A DNA stretch of 64,000 nt from Calliphora vicina. Its lineage: Eukaryota; Arthropoda; Insecta; Diptera; Calliphoridae. Within the stretch, counting starts at the first letter, position 1. Each line of letters starts with the position of its first letter. The stretch covers positions 125,669,916 through 125,733,915 of the forward strand of contig NC_088781.1 in assembly GCF_958450345.1 (NCBI RefSeq), written 5' to 3'. A program made the position numbers and the translations under genes. The notes under the pieces were generated by a model. The model saw only the letters and a program-made list of their open reading frames with translations, searched no databases and was not told where the DNA came from. Shown piece after piece: positions 13,190 to 24,401 of this stretch.

Positions 13190-15760
13190 CGTATGTTTTC
13201 AACCAAAAATTTTATAGTTTGATTTAATTTAATGTTTATTTTCTTCTTTATTTAAAAACTTGATTTAAAAATATTTTTTTTTTCGAATTTTCGTATTTAA
13301 AAAGCTTATATTCTGAAACTACATTAAAAATTACTTAAAATTTATTTTTTTTTTCAAAATTTTTAAGTTCGAAATTTGAAAACATAAGAAATTGGCCACA
13401 AATAAATCTAAAAGTGTTTTTTTAAGAATTTTCATAAATTCGAAATTATTTTAACAGCTTTCACAAATTTTCGAACATAAGTTCGAATATAATTTTGAAT
13501 TTTCGAACATTATATTTCATTGTCATCAGGTTCATGCTTGAATATTTCGAATTTAAATTCGTATTTTCGAACATATTTAAAAAAGCTACATTGAAAATTC
13601 ATAAAAATTTAGAATTTTAAGGTTCGAAATAGGCAAATGTAAGAAATTGCCACTAATACAACTAATATTTGTTTTTCTAAGAATCCTCATGATTTCGAGA
13701 TTATTTTAACGGTTTTCAAAAAGTTTGATTTTCGAATTTAATTTCTAATGCTTGAATATTTCGAATTCATGTTTGAATTTTCGAGCATATTGTATCTAAA
13801 AAGCTTATTATAATTTATTTAGAAATCATAAAAATATAAAATAATTTTTTTTCAAAATTTTTAAGTTCGAAATTGGAATATGTAGAAATTGGCCACAAAT
13901 AAAACTAAAATTGTTTTTTTAAGACTCCTCATGATTTTGAGACGTAAGCTCGAATATTCGAACATAGGATTTCATTTTCATCAGCTTCATGCTTGAATAC
14001 ATATGTATATCGAATTTTCGAACATATTTAAAAAAGTTTATATTCTGAAACTATATTGAAATACTTTAGAATTCATGAAAATTCAAAATTTTTAAGTTCG
14101 AAATGGTTTTTTTTTGAGAATTTTCATGACTTAAAGATTATTTTAACAGCTTTAACAAATTTTGGAACATTATATTTCTTTGTCATCAGGTTCATGCTTG
14201 ATTATTTCGAATTTTCGAACATATTTCAAAAAGCTTATTTTCAGAAACTACATTGAAAAATCTTTAAAATTAATGAAAATTTGAACAATGTATTTTATGG
14301 TCATCAGGTTCAGGCATGAATATTTCGAATTTAAATTCGAATGTTTGAACATATTTTAAAAAGCTTATATTCTGAAACTACATTAAAAATTCATGAAAAC
14401 TTAAATTTTTTTTAAAAAATTTTTAACCTCGAAATTGGCAAATGTAAGAAAAATTGGACACAAATAAAACTAAAATTGTTTTTTTTTATAAATCCTCATG
14501 ATTTCGAGAGTATTTTAATTTCACAAATTTTCGAACATAAATTCGTATTTTAGAATTTAATTTAAAATGTTCGAACATAATATTTCATTGTCATCAGGTT
14601 CATGCTTAATTAGATTATTTCGAATTTTCGAACATATGTATTTCAAAATTTATTACAACATTATAACGTATTCTAAAAATTAAAATTATTTGAATTGGTG
14701 AAATATTTTAGATAATATTACAAAATATGTTTTATAATGACTGGTGTACGGACAATTGTTTGAGTCAGTGTATTTCAAAATGCTTATTTTCAGAAACTAG
14801 TTACATTGAAAATTCTTTAAATTTCGAGAAAATTTTATTTGTTTTTCAAAATTTTTAAAATCTAAATTGAACACAAAAAAAACTAAAATTGTTTTTTTAT
14901 GAATACTCATGATTTAACGGTTTTAATTCATGCTTGAATATATCGAATTTAAATTCGAATTTTCAAACATATTTAAAAAAGAATATATTCTGAAACTACG
15001 TCAAAAATTTTTTGAAATTCATGAAAATTAAGAAATTTTAAGTTCGAAACTGGAAAATGTAAGAAATTAGCAACAAATAAACCTAAACTATTTTTTTTTC
15101 ATGAATCCTCATGATTACGAGATTGTTTTAACGAGTTTTAAAAATGTTCGAACATAAGTTCGAATTTAATTTTGAACTTTCGAACATAAGATTTCATTGG
15201 CATCAGGTTCATGCTTGAATAATTTGAATTTAAATTCGAATTCTCAAACATATTTAGAAAAATAACTTATATTTTGAAACTGCATTGAAAATTAATTTTT
15301 TTCAAAATTTTTTCGAAATTGAATATTTCGAATTTTCGTATCTAAAAAAGCTTTTATTCTGAAACTACATTAACAATTTTTTAAAATTCATGAAATTTTT
15401 TAATTTTTTTTTTTCAAAATTTTTTCGAGTTTGAATATTTCGAAAAAAATTCATGAAAATTTTTAATTTTTTTTTTTAAAAAATTTTTAATTTTTTTTTT
15501 AATAAAATTTTTAAGTTTGAAAATGGAATATGAAATTGACATCAAAGAAAATCGACATGATTTTAATAGCTTTCAAAAATTTTCGAACATAAGTTCGAAT
15601 TTAATTTCAAATTTTCTAACATAAGATTTCATTGTCATTAGTTTCATGTATGATCTAGAGATTAATTTAAAAATATTTCGAACTTAACTTCGAATTTTCA
15701 AATTTAATTTCGAATTTTCGAACATAAAATTTCATTGTTGGTATCTTAATATCAGTAAGC
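13190..15760 (+). repeat. Diverged tandem array, ~300-bp units
   Basis: Repeated landmarks in the same order are AAGTTCGAAATTGG, TAAGAATCCTCATGATT, TTTTCGAACATAAGTTCGAA, TTCATTGTCATCAGGTTCAT, GCTTGAATATTTCGAA and GCTTATATTCTGAAACTACA. About eight to nine units can be followed, with many deletions and T-run expansions. TTCGAA palindromes are frequent. Confidence 0.85.
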
Positions 15761-15767
15761 CTTAATT

Positions 15768-16370
15768 ATACCCTTCACCTTCGTGAGAAGGGTATATATA
15801 AGTTTGTCATTCCGTTTGTAATTTCTACATTTTTCATTTCCGACCCTATAAAGTATATATATTCTGGATCCTTATAGATAGCGGAGTCGATTAAGCCATG
15901 TCCGTCTGTCTGTCTGTATTTTTTTTTTAAATCAATTTTTTGAAGACCCCAGACATCTTCGGGATCCAAATTTTTCAATAGTTCTGTCAGACATGCTTTC
16001 GAGAATTTTGCTATTTAAAATCAGAAAAATCGGTCCACAAATGGCTGATTTTTTACCTATATTTGGATTACTAAGACATTAATATAGACAATATGGATAT
16101 CTAATGATAGATATTTCAAAGACATTTGCAACGACGTATATAAGACCATAGTAAGATGGACCTACAATGGGTCAAAATCTTAAAATTTAAAATTTAAAAA
16201 AAAAAATTTAAAATAGCAATCGAAAAAATTTTTTTCCCAAAAAATTAAAAAAACAACTGGAAAAAAAATTAAATTTTGTTTACCTAAAAATATTTAAAAT
16301 TTTGAAGTATAATTTGGTGAAGGGTATATAAGATTCGGCACAGCCGAATATAGCACTCTTACTTGTTTTT
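15768..16370 (+). mobile_element. Mini-me/INE-1-type element, subfamily 1
   Basis: Starts TATACCCTTCACCTTCGTGA with a self-complementary 5' end (ATACCCTT...AAGGGTAT). It has the TATATATATTCTGGATCC and GTCGATTAAGCCATGTCCGT core followed by (GTCT)n, A/T-rich filler, and a 3' end GGTGAAGGGTATATAAGATT with hairpin ATTCGGC-ACA-GCCGAAT just before ACTTGTTTT. It is non-coding and non-autonomous, of the Helitron-like INE-1/DINE-1/mini-me group. Confidence 0.85.
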
Positions 16371-16374
16371 ACTT

Positions 16375-17340
16375 CAGTTAGAAGCATGTCAGCTAACTTT
16401 TTGTGGATAAATTAAATAATTTGAAATGTTAAAAAGTACCATTAGAAGATAAAGTACCAATTTCCTTTTCCCTTTTCAACAAATTTCAAAATACTTTATT
16501 TTGTCAAAATTTATTGTGAGAAAAATACTTTTCAAACAATTTAAATTTATTTTAGAAAAGTACCATATCTTGACCTGAATTTGACCCAATCTACATCTTA
16601 TTGACTCAAGTTCCAAATAACAACCTATTAGTTAATTTTTGTATGACTGATGGAACCAATGTTTAAAATTTGTCCAAAATTGGCTTAATAATAATTGTTT
16701 ACCCCTTTTTGGTACACATTGAGATGCTACAACTTTTATTCAAATTCATTTAAGAATCATAGTGGGAGCTCGTAATAAGATACCTACGTCAGTTTATAGA
16801 AAAACGTATTTTAGGAAAAAGTACCAAAAATAAATATAATTTGTACCCCTTAAATGTTACAATTTCCAAATAGTACCAAATTCATATTTGGTATTTTTTG
16901 AGCTATAAAGAATAGGATCTAAAATTTCTCTTTATGTTTAATGATTCAACTAGTTACACATGTTTCCAAAAAAGTACCAAAATATAGTTTTTACCCGTTT
17001 TCTGCTCCAAAATTCTCGAATTTCAAAAAAGTACCATAGACGTGTCTGCTTATTTTTTAAGTAGACTAAGGTACATTTTGAATTTTGTTGGTATCTGTAT
17101 TAGCTTAGAAGATATAAGGTTACCGAATTTACCCGTTTTTACCATCTAAAAGTACAAGTTTCCAAAAACGACTTCTTAGTGGATCTATTTAGGAAGTGGA
17201 AACCTATAGTCTTAATTTGACTTTAGGGCTGGCTGAAGTTAAATTAGTCAGTCACCCAGTAAAGTTTAAAACCACAAACTTTATACACTTTCCCAGCAAA
17301 TTACAGTGTCTACTTTGAAGCCCTAATAAAATTTCTATTT
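16375..17340 (+). repeat. Dispersed repeat 'AAAGTACCA', copy 1
   Basis: About 1 kb rich in AAAAGTACCAAA and TTTACCCGTTTT. It aligns with 40200-41250 through shared blocks such as GTACCATTAGAAGATAAAGT and AATTGGCTTAATAAT, and the text TAGTTAATTTTTGTATGA. No coding capacity was seen, and the family was not recognised. Confidence 0.7.
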
Positions 17341-17689
17341 CATTTTATATCGTACTTCGTGTTAGAATTGTCATTTATCTTTTCCTTTCATTCATTATCT
17401 AATTAAAATGGTTTAATATCGGAAATCTTTAAACTCTTCTTATTTTATTTATTTTTTTTTTCAAAAATTATTTCTAATCACAGCTTGTTTCATTTTCGAA
17501 TCTTAAGACATGTATCTATAAATTATGTTAGATATTTTCCCCCTTCTATCTATCTATCTATCTATGTATGGCATATTTATCATTTTAAACCTCAATAGAT
17601 TTCTTAACAATTCCGTGAGGCTGCTAGTTGTGTTCATCAACAACATCTAACAAAGTTTATTTAATTTTTTTTTTTCATCTTACCACCAG

Positions 17690-17864
17690 ACATGACATCA
17701 GTGTAGCTGAATTCAGACAACATGAACAAAATCATGGGAGGAAGAGTGAACAACAAGAAAAAAACTCAAAACAAACGCAATCTTCATTGTGGCGAAGCTG
17801 TTTATCACTTGGCATATCAGCGACAGACATGTGAACCATCTAACGTTGACATTAATTCCTACAT
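17690..17864 (+). CDS. Candidate first coding exon, unrecognised protein
   Basis: A pyrimidine-rich tract followed by ACCACCAG at 17682-17689 makes a strong acceptor. A stop codon then ATG at 17722-17724 in the context ACAACATGA, close to the Drosophila start consensus, open a frame of 47 codons plus two bases. It ends at a strong GTGAGT donor beginning at 17865. The peptide starts MNKIMGGRVNNKKKTQNKRN and continues with LHCGEAVYHLAYQRQTCEPS: a basic start, then a mixed segment with two cysteines. I do not recognise it. The acceptor upstream of the ATG implies a non-coding exon further 5', and the phase-2 donor implies more coding exons downstream, neither of which I found. Local GC is higher than in the flanks. 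A chance combination is possible but unlikely. Confidence 0.5.
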
Positions 17865-18300
17865 GTGAGTTTATTTTTTTAAATTTCTTTGTTCTTTTCT
17901 TTAAAAAAAAAAAAACAAAAAAAAAACTTTAATCAAGGCAAAAGGTGTTGTGTCTTTTTCTTTATTTAATTCTTTTGCTTCGATATCTAATGTATTGAAA
18001 ATCGTATGTCAACGCTCTGCTTTAGAAACATTTATCAAAATTTTAATTTCTATGTCTTCCTGCTATACCCTACACTTAAAGTTTAACATCTACTAGATTA
18101 TCACAAAGATTATAATTAAGTAATGTTCAAATGTTTGATCTATTGATTCATAACATGTTTATCAGCTTAAGGTTTATTGACATTTACAATTTGATGGTAA
18201 TTGATTGGCTTCTGTAAATTCGATTGATTTGAAATCTGGAAAGAATTCTATTAATATTCAAAACAGGAATTGGAAAATGTTTAATAAAAAAATTCATTTA
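17865..18300. other. Downstream of candidate exon, no gene seen
   Basis: AT-rich, with a GTGAGT donor at its start, a poly-A/poly-T tract and CTATACCCTACACTT near 18063, which resembles a mini-me terminus. No further exon is evident. Confidence 0.4.
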
Positions 18301-18540
18301 TTTTAGCTTTAATTGTAAGACTTCTTTTACTCTTCTTTTTGCTTCATTCCTGGATCTTTTTCCATTACAATTGTTGCCTTTTCTACTATAATTTTACATC
18401 ATTCCACAATATTTCTCATCTCTAGTATTTGTTTTATTCCTAGATAATTTTCAAACTCAATCTAAGCTTCATTCCTATATATGTCATTCCATCTGTTTGT
18501 TGAAATCATCATTCCTAAGCCTCCAAATAACTTACAGACA
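18300..18540 (+). repeat. 35-bp minisatellite, diverged subfamily B
   Basis: About six worn units of the TTTTAGCTTCATTCCT / GGATCTTTTTCTACTCCAAT type. The block ends with a segment (CCTCCAAATAACTTACAGAC then ATGATTGATACATCAATATA) that recurs at 54268-54312. Confidence 0.65.
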
Positions 18541-18769
18541 TGATTGATACATCAATATATCCGCTACCCGGACTACCTCGATTTGTTCACCTAGTTTCCA
18601 CCAAAATTTTTCCAATTTTTCTTCACCAAAAATGATGTTCGCAAATTCACCATTTATATTAGCTTCTAGATCTGTATTTTCTAGATCTTTTAGACTTTAT
18701 TTATAGATCTGCTTTATATATATCCATATAAAATTGTACATGGGCGGCTCTCAATTGGCGAGTATTCTT

Positions 18770-19575
18770 TTAATTATACATGAACGACTATGAGACTCCT
18801 CGTTGGTTATCTCAACGAAATCCACAGTATTTTCACTAAACGTAGCCGGCACCTTGAACAAAAACCCTTGCTAGCTACCTACAAGACGGTTGGTCGATCA
18901 GTGGTCAACTATGCTGCTTCAGTGTGATCGCTTTCATTGAGTGATACTCAGTGGAGAAATATTCAAAGCTATCAAAATGCAGCCTTAAGGACCGTCACAA
19001 ATTACCTTCGAACACCACCTTCACGAGGAAACTAAGGTTCTACCGGTCAAGGAATACAACGTTATGTTGATGCAACAGTTCCTTCTAAGATGTCATCGGA
19101 GAAGTCATCCAAACTTCGACATCACACAGTTGGAGACTCTACAGAATCATGTACAGAAATACGAGGAGAGCATATAAAGTTATGTACACGATCCATTTGA
19201 TCTCCGCTCGTATATGACAGCTTTGAACGATATTCATAGAGACGCCATCAATTCCGCTGTAGTAGGATACCGCCCACCACCGAAAGCAGACGCCGAGAAG
19301 ATTCTCCGCGTAAAATAATAGTCGTTCTGGCCCAACTAAGGTCAGGATGGATCAACAGGCTTAATGTCTTAAGGTCCCGCATAGACCGTGCCGTCCTCAA
19401 CTTATGGCCAGCATGTGGTCAGGATCCTCATGACACTATTCAGCCAACTTCACTACGTCCTGTGGATTTATGGAATCATCCAGTCTTAGTAGCACAATTC
19501 CTTGAACTTGAACAACATGCAGAACCCCCTGATTAAATATTGTAAAATAGTTTATGCTGCTACAGCAACAACAAC
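18770..19575 (+). pseudogene. LINE ORF2 3' fragment with tail
   Basis: A decayed C-terminal part of a non-LTR retrotransposon (Jockey/CR1-like, APE type). Frames with shifts and stops read LLATYKTVGRSVVNYAASV, SLSDTQWRNIQSYQNAALRT, EETKVLPVKEYNVMLMQQFL, DIHRDAINSAVVGYRPPP and finally LRPVDLWNHPVLVAQFLELE at about 19455-19515, followed by a stop. The tail is a CAACAACAACA-type 3' end. The catalytic RT core is absent. The same family is present at 59520-61990. Confidence 0.8.
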
Positions 19576-19599
19576 ATCAGATTCGTCAGTTATACATAC

Positions 19600-20700
19600 A
19601 TCTCTGAGACAGTCCAGATCCAGCAAAAGTCATGTATTAAGATGTATTAGTCTACGCTTTTGTAAAGCTGGGCAGTCACATTGATGGTGCAGTACCGATT
19701 CCTTCTCGTCCTCTTCTAAACAACTTCTACAATAGTTATAACTTGGGTAAACCATAAGTTCCGACATTTGTCCAATCATACAGTGCCCAGTAATTATACC
19801 CATAAGAAGCCTGATCGAATATCTGACAAGAGCCAATAAATGGTCTTGGTCCTTTCCTTTGCCAGAGCATTCTGGATATTAGGCCACCTTAGTTCCGTCT
19901 CTCTCCACGTTTATTCATCTATAAAATTGGATATCGCGATGCCCCTTTGCGGATATTAACTCGAAATGGTGTTGTCTAAGTTGGACCAGTAAATGAATAC
20001 AGCCGATAAGACATTTCTACCTAATTACGTTTGAGTTAGAAGTATTGATCAATGTAAGGCTTTCCAAGTAGATATTAATGGTCGAAGTTTCGTGATGTAA
20101 TTCCCGGAACGATATGAATGCCGGGCAGTCTGAGAGACAGCCTTAGAGTTATGTCCCTTTAGTTTGATTTAATTTCCCCGGGTGACATATTTAATCGACA
20201 TGGTGTTGTCTACGTTGAATCAGTGAATGAATACAACCAATAAGACTTTTACACACAATTACATTGGAGTTAAGCGTATTGATCGATGGAAGGCTTTCTA
20301 AGTAGATATTAATAGTCGAAGTTTCGAGATTTAATTCCTGGATTCTTTGGCTGTATCGCGGCTGTATCGATGGTATAGATCTCTGTCTGGATAACGGGGT
20401 GAGAGTGGAGCAGTCTGACGGAGATTAAAACTTCAGATTCATCAGAGAAAATTCCAATACACTTTTCCATATTTGAGTTGTCAGTGTAGATGTAAATCGC
20501 GTCGACCCGATGAACAGAGTTTGGAGTTGTCCTGCCTATCTTTTGTAGGATGGTGTGTGACTACTACAGTCCCCCTGACGAAAGGTACATCTAGCATAGT
20601 CACTAGAATGGCCTGAGGAGTGTAATCCATAGAGCCAGTAATTGCAATACAGGACTATATGTTGCTCAGAATGGTTTGTTTTCCGGTGATCAACATCTAG
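19600..20700 (-). pseudogene. LINE relic: RT thumb, RNase H, zinc knuckle
   Basis: Reading the minus strand from 20700: CIAITGSMDYTPQAILVTML (end of RT), then an RNase H start IYIYTDNSNMEKCIGIFS with PVIQTEIYTI (catalytic Asp and Glu positions), then TINIYLESLPSINTLNSNVI, and lastly SIRLLMGIITGHCMIGQMSE with CRSCLEEDEKESVLHHQCDC. It carries several stops and frameshifts. The RNase H middle part is present twice (see the repeat entry). This is an RNase H-bearing LINE (I/R1/LOA-like group), not the family on the plus strand next to it. Confidence 0.78.
19962..20342 (-). repeat. Direct duplication inside LINE RNase H relic
   Basis: Two copies of a segment of about 150 bp, at 19962-20107 and 20189-20342, roughly 80% identical by eye, share TGGTGTTGTCTA, TTCTAAGTAGATATTAAT and GTCGAAGTTTCG. 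Both encode the INIYLESL region of RNase H on the minus strand, so part of the domain is tandemly duplicated. Confidence 0.75.
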
Positions 20701-20999
20701 AGCATCTACTATTGAGAAATTTTAGATCCTTATTTACTCTAAACTAGCTTCAATCTTTGGTTTCTTGGATTTTAGCTTCATTCACCACTGTTCCGTAAAT
20801 AGATTTTCAAAAACAAACGATTTTCAAAAACGAATAATTGACAAATTTATATTCTGTAAATTAGACAACTTTGTTCAATGAAACTGTTTTTTTTTACTCA
20901 AAAGTTAAACGAGTAGACCATGTGGATTCGATTTACAGGACAACAAAATAAGTGATTTTGTTTCAAAACTGTAAACGTTAAAAGCATTCGGTTTTCAAA

Positions 21000-21250
21000 A
21001 GATGTGGGAATATTACCACAATTTTAGCTTAATTCCTAGATCTTAATTTACTCCAACTTAAGATTCAATCCATGATATTTTGCTTCTTTAAATAAAGCTT
21101 TATTTTTGGATCCGTTTCAACTGCAATTTCAGCTTTATTCCTGGAAGCTGAAATTGGAGAATTTATTCTCAAAGAAATTATTCTCCAATTTTAGCTGTTT
21201 CTAATACAATTTTTACTTTATTCGAAAAAGTTCACAAATCCTACACTGTT
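21000..21250 (+). repeat. 35-bp minisatellite, subfamily B fragment
   Basis: Worn units such as CACAATTTTAGCTTAATTCC, TAGATCTTAATTTACTCCAA and TTTCAGCTTTATTCCTGGA. Further isolated units occur near 20710-20790. Confidence 0.55.
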
Positions 21251-21309
21251 CATTATCAACATTACCTGAAATAAATTGATGATACCTTAAAGCACAGTGT
21301 CCGGTGAAT

Positions 21310-21850
21310 AATCCATTAAGCTTCTCACGTCACCCTTTCCAAGCGATAGCAGTCTACGTTTGGACAGAGTAATGAACCGTTTTGAATGTCTAAGTCCTGG
21401 TAACTTACCCCAAAATCCGGCAATTCCGATTCAACCCAGTAACAAATTCGTTCCATAGTGTATCCACGTTTGATACCAATGAACGATCGTCGGGCCAAAC
21501 AATCAACACGTTCAATATCAGCGTGACCTTCATGACCAGGTATCCATTCATTCAAAGTTGTCCAGCAGTCCATAACAACACCAGACCTCGCTTCATATTA
21601 TGATAAGGCTCTAAGAGCAGCCTGGCTATCCGTCATAACAAAATTATATATTCTAGTTTTATTTAATTTCCTTCTTAAACATTCATTAGAGCATGTAAGG
21701 ATGGAGTAAATCTCCGTCTGAAATATTCATGGGAATTTACCCATTGGGACATCCCTTTGAATATTGGGCCCATAAATACCAGTCCCAGTGTCACCATTAG
21801 CCTATTTGGAAACATCGGTAAACCACACTTGATCGGGAATATCCTGCCAC
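21310..21850 (-). pseudogene. LINE RNase H domain relic
   Basis: Minus-strand reading gives PDQVWFTDVSK, a stop, GTGIYGPNIQRDVP, a stop, IFQTEIYSILTCSNECLRR, FVMTDSQAALRALS, a stop, then WTTLNEWIPGHEGHADIERV and DCLARRS. The four RNase H acidic positions (D in FTD, E in QTE, D in TDSQ, D in the HADIERVD region) are all represented, but in-frame stops show it is dead. It ends about 85 residues after WIPGH. Confidence 0.82.
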
Positions 21851-21889
21851 TATGTCTGATTTATTCACTCATTCCTTTCAGGTATAAGG

Positions 21890-23170
21890 ACCCTAAAATT
21901 CTACTACAATTTAAGTTTCACTATACAATCTATTTCTCCTTTCTTATTAAGCTTCATTAATAAATCTTTTGCTACAAAAATGGTTGCTTCTTTCCTCGCT
22001 ATGTTTCTACTCTAAGTTTTACTTTATTCGCCGATTTTTGTACTTCTATCTATCCTTAATATTTTCTACACCAATTTTTGCTCCATTTTTAGCTTCATTC
22101 CTAAATCTATTTCTACTTAAAATTTAGCATCATTACTCCATATTTTCTACTCCAATCTTACCTTCTTTTATAGATTTTCTTCTACTACAATTTTAAAGTA
22201 TCAAGAGTAGAGATATTTGTAATGCAATCCTAACTTTATACCAAGATCTTTTAAACCCCAATTTGATTTCATTTCCTTCTTTTCTACTCCTATTTTGGTT
22301 CCATTTCGAGATCTTTTTATGCGCCATTTGTAGCTTCTTTCCTGGATATATTGTTACTCCAAGTTTAGCTCCATTTCAAGATAATTTTTGTTTAAATTTC
22401 AGATCATTACCATAACTGTTTCTGGTCCAATGTTAGCTTCATTCCTTCATCTTTTCTACTCCAATCTTACCTTATTTTATAAATTTTCTACTTCAATTTT
22501 AGCTTCATTAATACATCTTCTTCTACTACAATTTTAAAGAATCCAGAGCAGAGATATTTGTAATGCAATCTTGACTTCATTCCAAGATCTTTACAACCCA
22601 AATTTCAGGTTCATTCTGTTCTGTTTCTACTGAAATTTTAGATTCATTCTTTGATCTGTTTCTACTGTAAGTTTGGCTTCATTCCTCGATTTTTGAACTT
22701 CAATCTTTGATTCATTTTTTCTACTCCTATTCAATTCAATGTTAGCTTCATTCCTCGATCTTTTCTACTCCAATCTTACCTTATTTTATGGATCCTTTTC
22801 TACTTCAATTTTAGATACATCTTCTACTACAATTTTAAAGAATCAAGAACAGAGATATTTGTAACACAATCTCAACTTCATTCCAAGATCTTTTATACTT
22901 CAATTTGGGTTTCATTTCTACTGAAATTTTAGCTTCATTCCTCAATTTTTGTACTTCAACCTTTCCTCATTTTTCTACTCCTATTTTGCAGCATTCCTAG
23001 ATATTTTAAATGCAATTTTTAGCTTCTTTCCTGGATCAATTGCTACTATAAATTTAGCTTAATTGCTAGATCTGTATCTACTCCAATTTTTCTTTTTCCA
23101 CTCCAATCTTAGCTTTATTAATAGATCTTCTATTACAATTCTAAAGAATCAAGATCAGAGATATTGTTTA
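21890..23170 (+). repeat. 35-bp minisatellite, subfamily B, large block
   Basis: About 35 diverged units alternating TTTCTACTCCAATTTTAGCT and TCATTCCTAGATCT. A longer internal unit recurs about every 310 bp, marked by AGAGATATTTGTAATGCAAT near 22211, 22551, 22852 and 23157. The unit length and the ATTTTAGCTTCA core equal those of the subfamily A arrays at 1-1415 and 9166-10555. Confidence 0.85.
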
Positions 23171-23184
23171 AATACTGTTTCGTT

Positions 23185-23461
23185 TTTGTTTGAAATATCA
23201 ATTTATTTTAACCTCAAAAAACCAACATAATTTTTACTTCTTTTACGTTTTCTTTCATAATTCTTATTATTAAAAGTCATGTAGTCATAGAAAATTAGTT
23301 TTAATTTATATTTGTACCATAAACATAATAATTTGTTCCCAATAATTTTATTTATTCTGCTGTGTCTATGAAAATGTTATGAAGTGTATTGATTTCAATC
23401 GAAAATGTTTTAGATAATTTGACAAATTTGGCAATTATTTGTGTTTTATTTGTGTGATCAA
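23185..23461 (+). repeat. Segmental duplication, copy 1
   Basis: About 275 bp matching 27984-28258 at roughly 85% identity by eye. Shared blocks include AAAAGTCATGTAG, TTTATATTTGTACCATAAAC, ATAATAATTTGTTC and TTTAGATAATTTGACAAATT. Both copies sit at the right edge of a subfamily B array, so array and flank were duplicated together. Confidence 0.85.
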
Positions 23462-24073
23462 CTAAAAAGATCACAAACATTAAAATGAGAACAAATCGAG
23501 CGGTAATTTAACTTAATGTTAAAGATGACCTTATTTTGATAGTAAATTATTATAAAATTATAGAGAATTGCGTATTGAAATAAATACAAATTTAAACAAT
23601 TAATGGAAATGGGAACAGATGAAATGTTGGAAGGGACTTGCATAACGAATCTTGATTAGGAATGGTATGGTATTAAGTATGCTTAGATTTTTTCCATTAT
23701 ATATTTTTCAATTTCCAAATAAAACTATTTTTTTTAACTTTTTACTACCACACTTAAAGCTTGTTTATTATAATATTTTTATTATTTAAAAATCATTCAA
23801 AATTTTCTCCATTCTTGTTGAGATTTTTGTTCATTTAAAGCGCACTGCCAGCCATCTAAGTGATTTTCTTAATTTTCTTTTTAGAAACTTCAATTTTTTA
23901 TGCAAATTAGTTTTACACACTCTGATTATATTCAAATTCATACCATGACAAAATAATTCAAGTAAAAGCATTAAACCTACAACAGAAAAAATTAAAACAT
24001 ACAAAAAAAAAGAAAAAGAAAAGAAAATTCAAACCAGAAAATAATGAAAGAAAAAAGAAAACATTTATTTTCA
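23462..24073. other. Ir40a 3' flank or intron 9, no exon found
   Basis: AT-rich. I searched the minus strand here for the expected Ir40a tail (a Leu-rich end of M4 followed by a basic cytoplasmic segment) and saw none. It is probably intron 9. Confidence 0.4.
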
Positions 24074-24105
24074 TTAACAAAGTGTTAAAATGTTAGTTAC
24101 CCTAC

Positions 24106-24401
24106 CTGCCATCGTATAACCCACTATCAGCACTATAAAGGCTCCCTGCAGCATGCGCAGATTAAGGGGTTGTATGATTTGTGTATCCTGTGGTTTTTTC
24201 ATCTCTGCATTATCGGCACTCTTGCCGCTCGCCTCATTTGAAGTATTGGGCTCTTCGGTTTTTGTTGCCAACTCAGTGGGATCTTCTTTAAAGGTTTTCT
24301 TATTTTTCTTATTCAAGTCCTTGCCAATCATGCGCGATTGTGTTTCATATTCAGCTGTGGTCATTTTATCTAAAATGCCACCTTCGAACAAATGAATGAG
24401 T
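24106..24401 (-). CDS. Ir40a: Ir40a exon 9 (S2 tail, linker, start of M4)
   Basis: 296-bp exon starting after a TTTAG acceptor with (V)LIHLFEGGILDKMTTAEYE, followed by a charged linker of roughly 50 residues rich in K, E, T and N, then LNLRMLQGAFIVLIVGYTMAG of M4. A GTAGGG donor cuts inside M4 at the same point where Drosophila continues with a short hydrophobic and basic tail. Without splicing the frame reads only nine further codons to a stop at 24074, which would leave M4 without its cytoplasmic end. I prefer the spliced model. Confidence 0.9.

Noticed and set aside
24153..24395. 80-codon plus-strand frame over Ir40a exon 9
   Set aside because: Antisense shadow of a coding exon.
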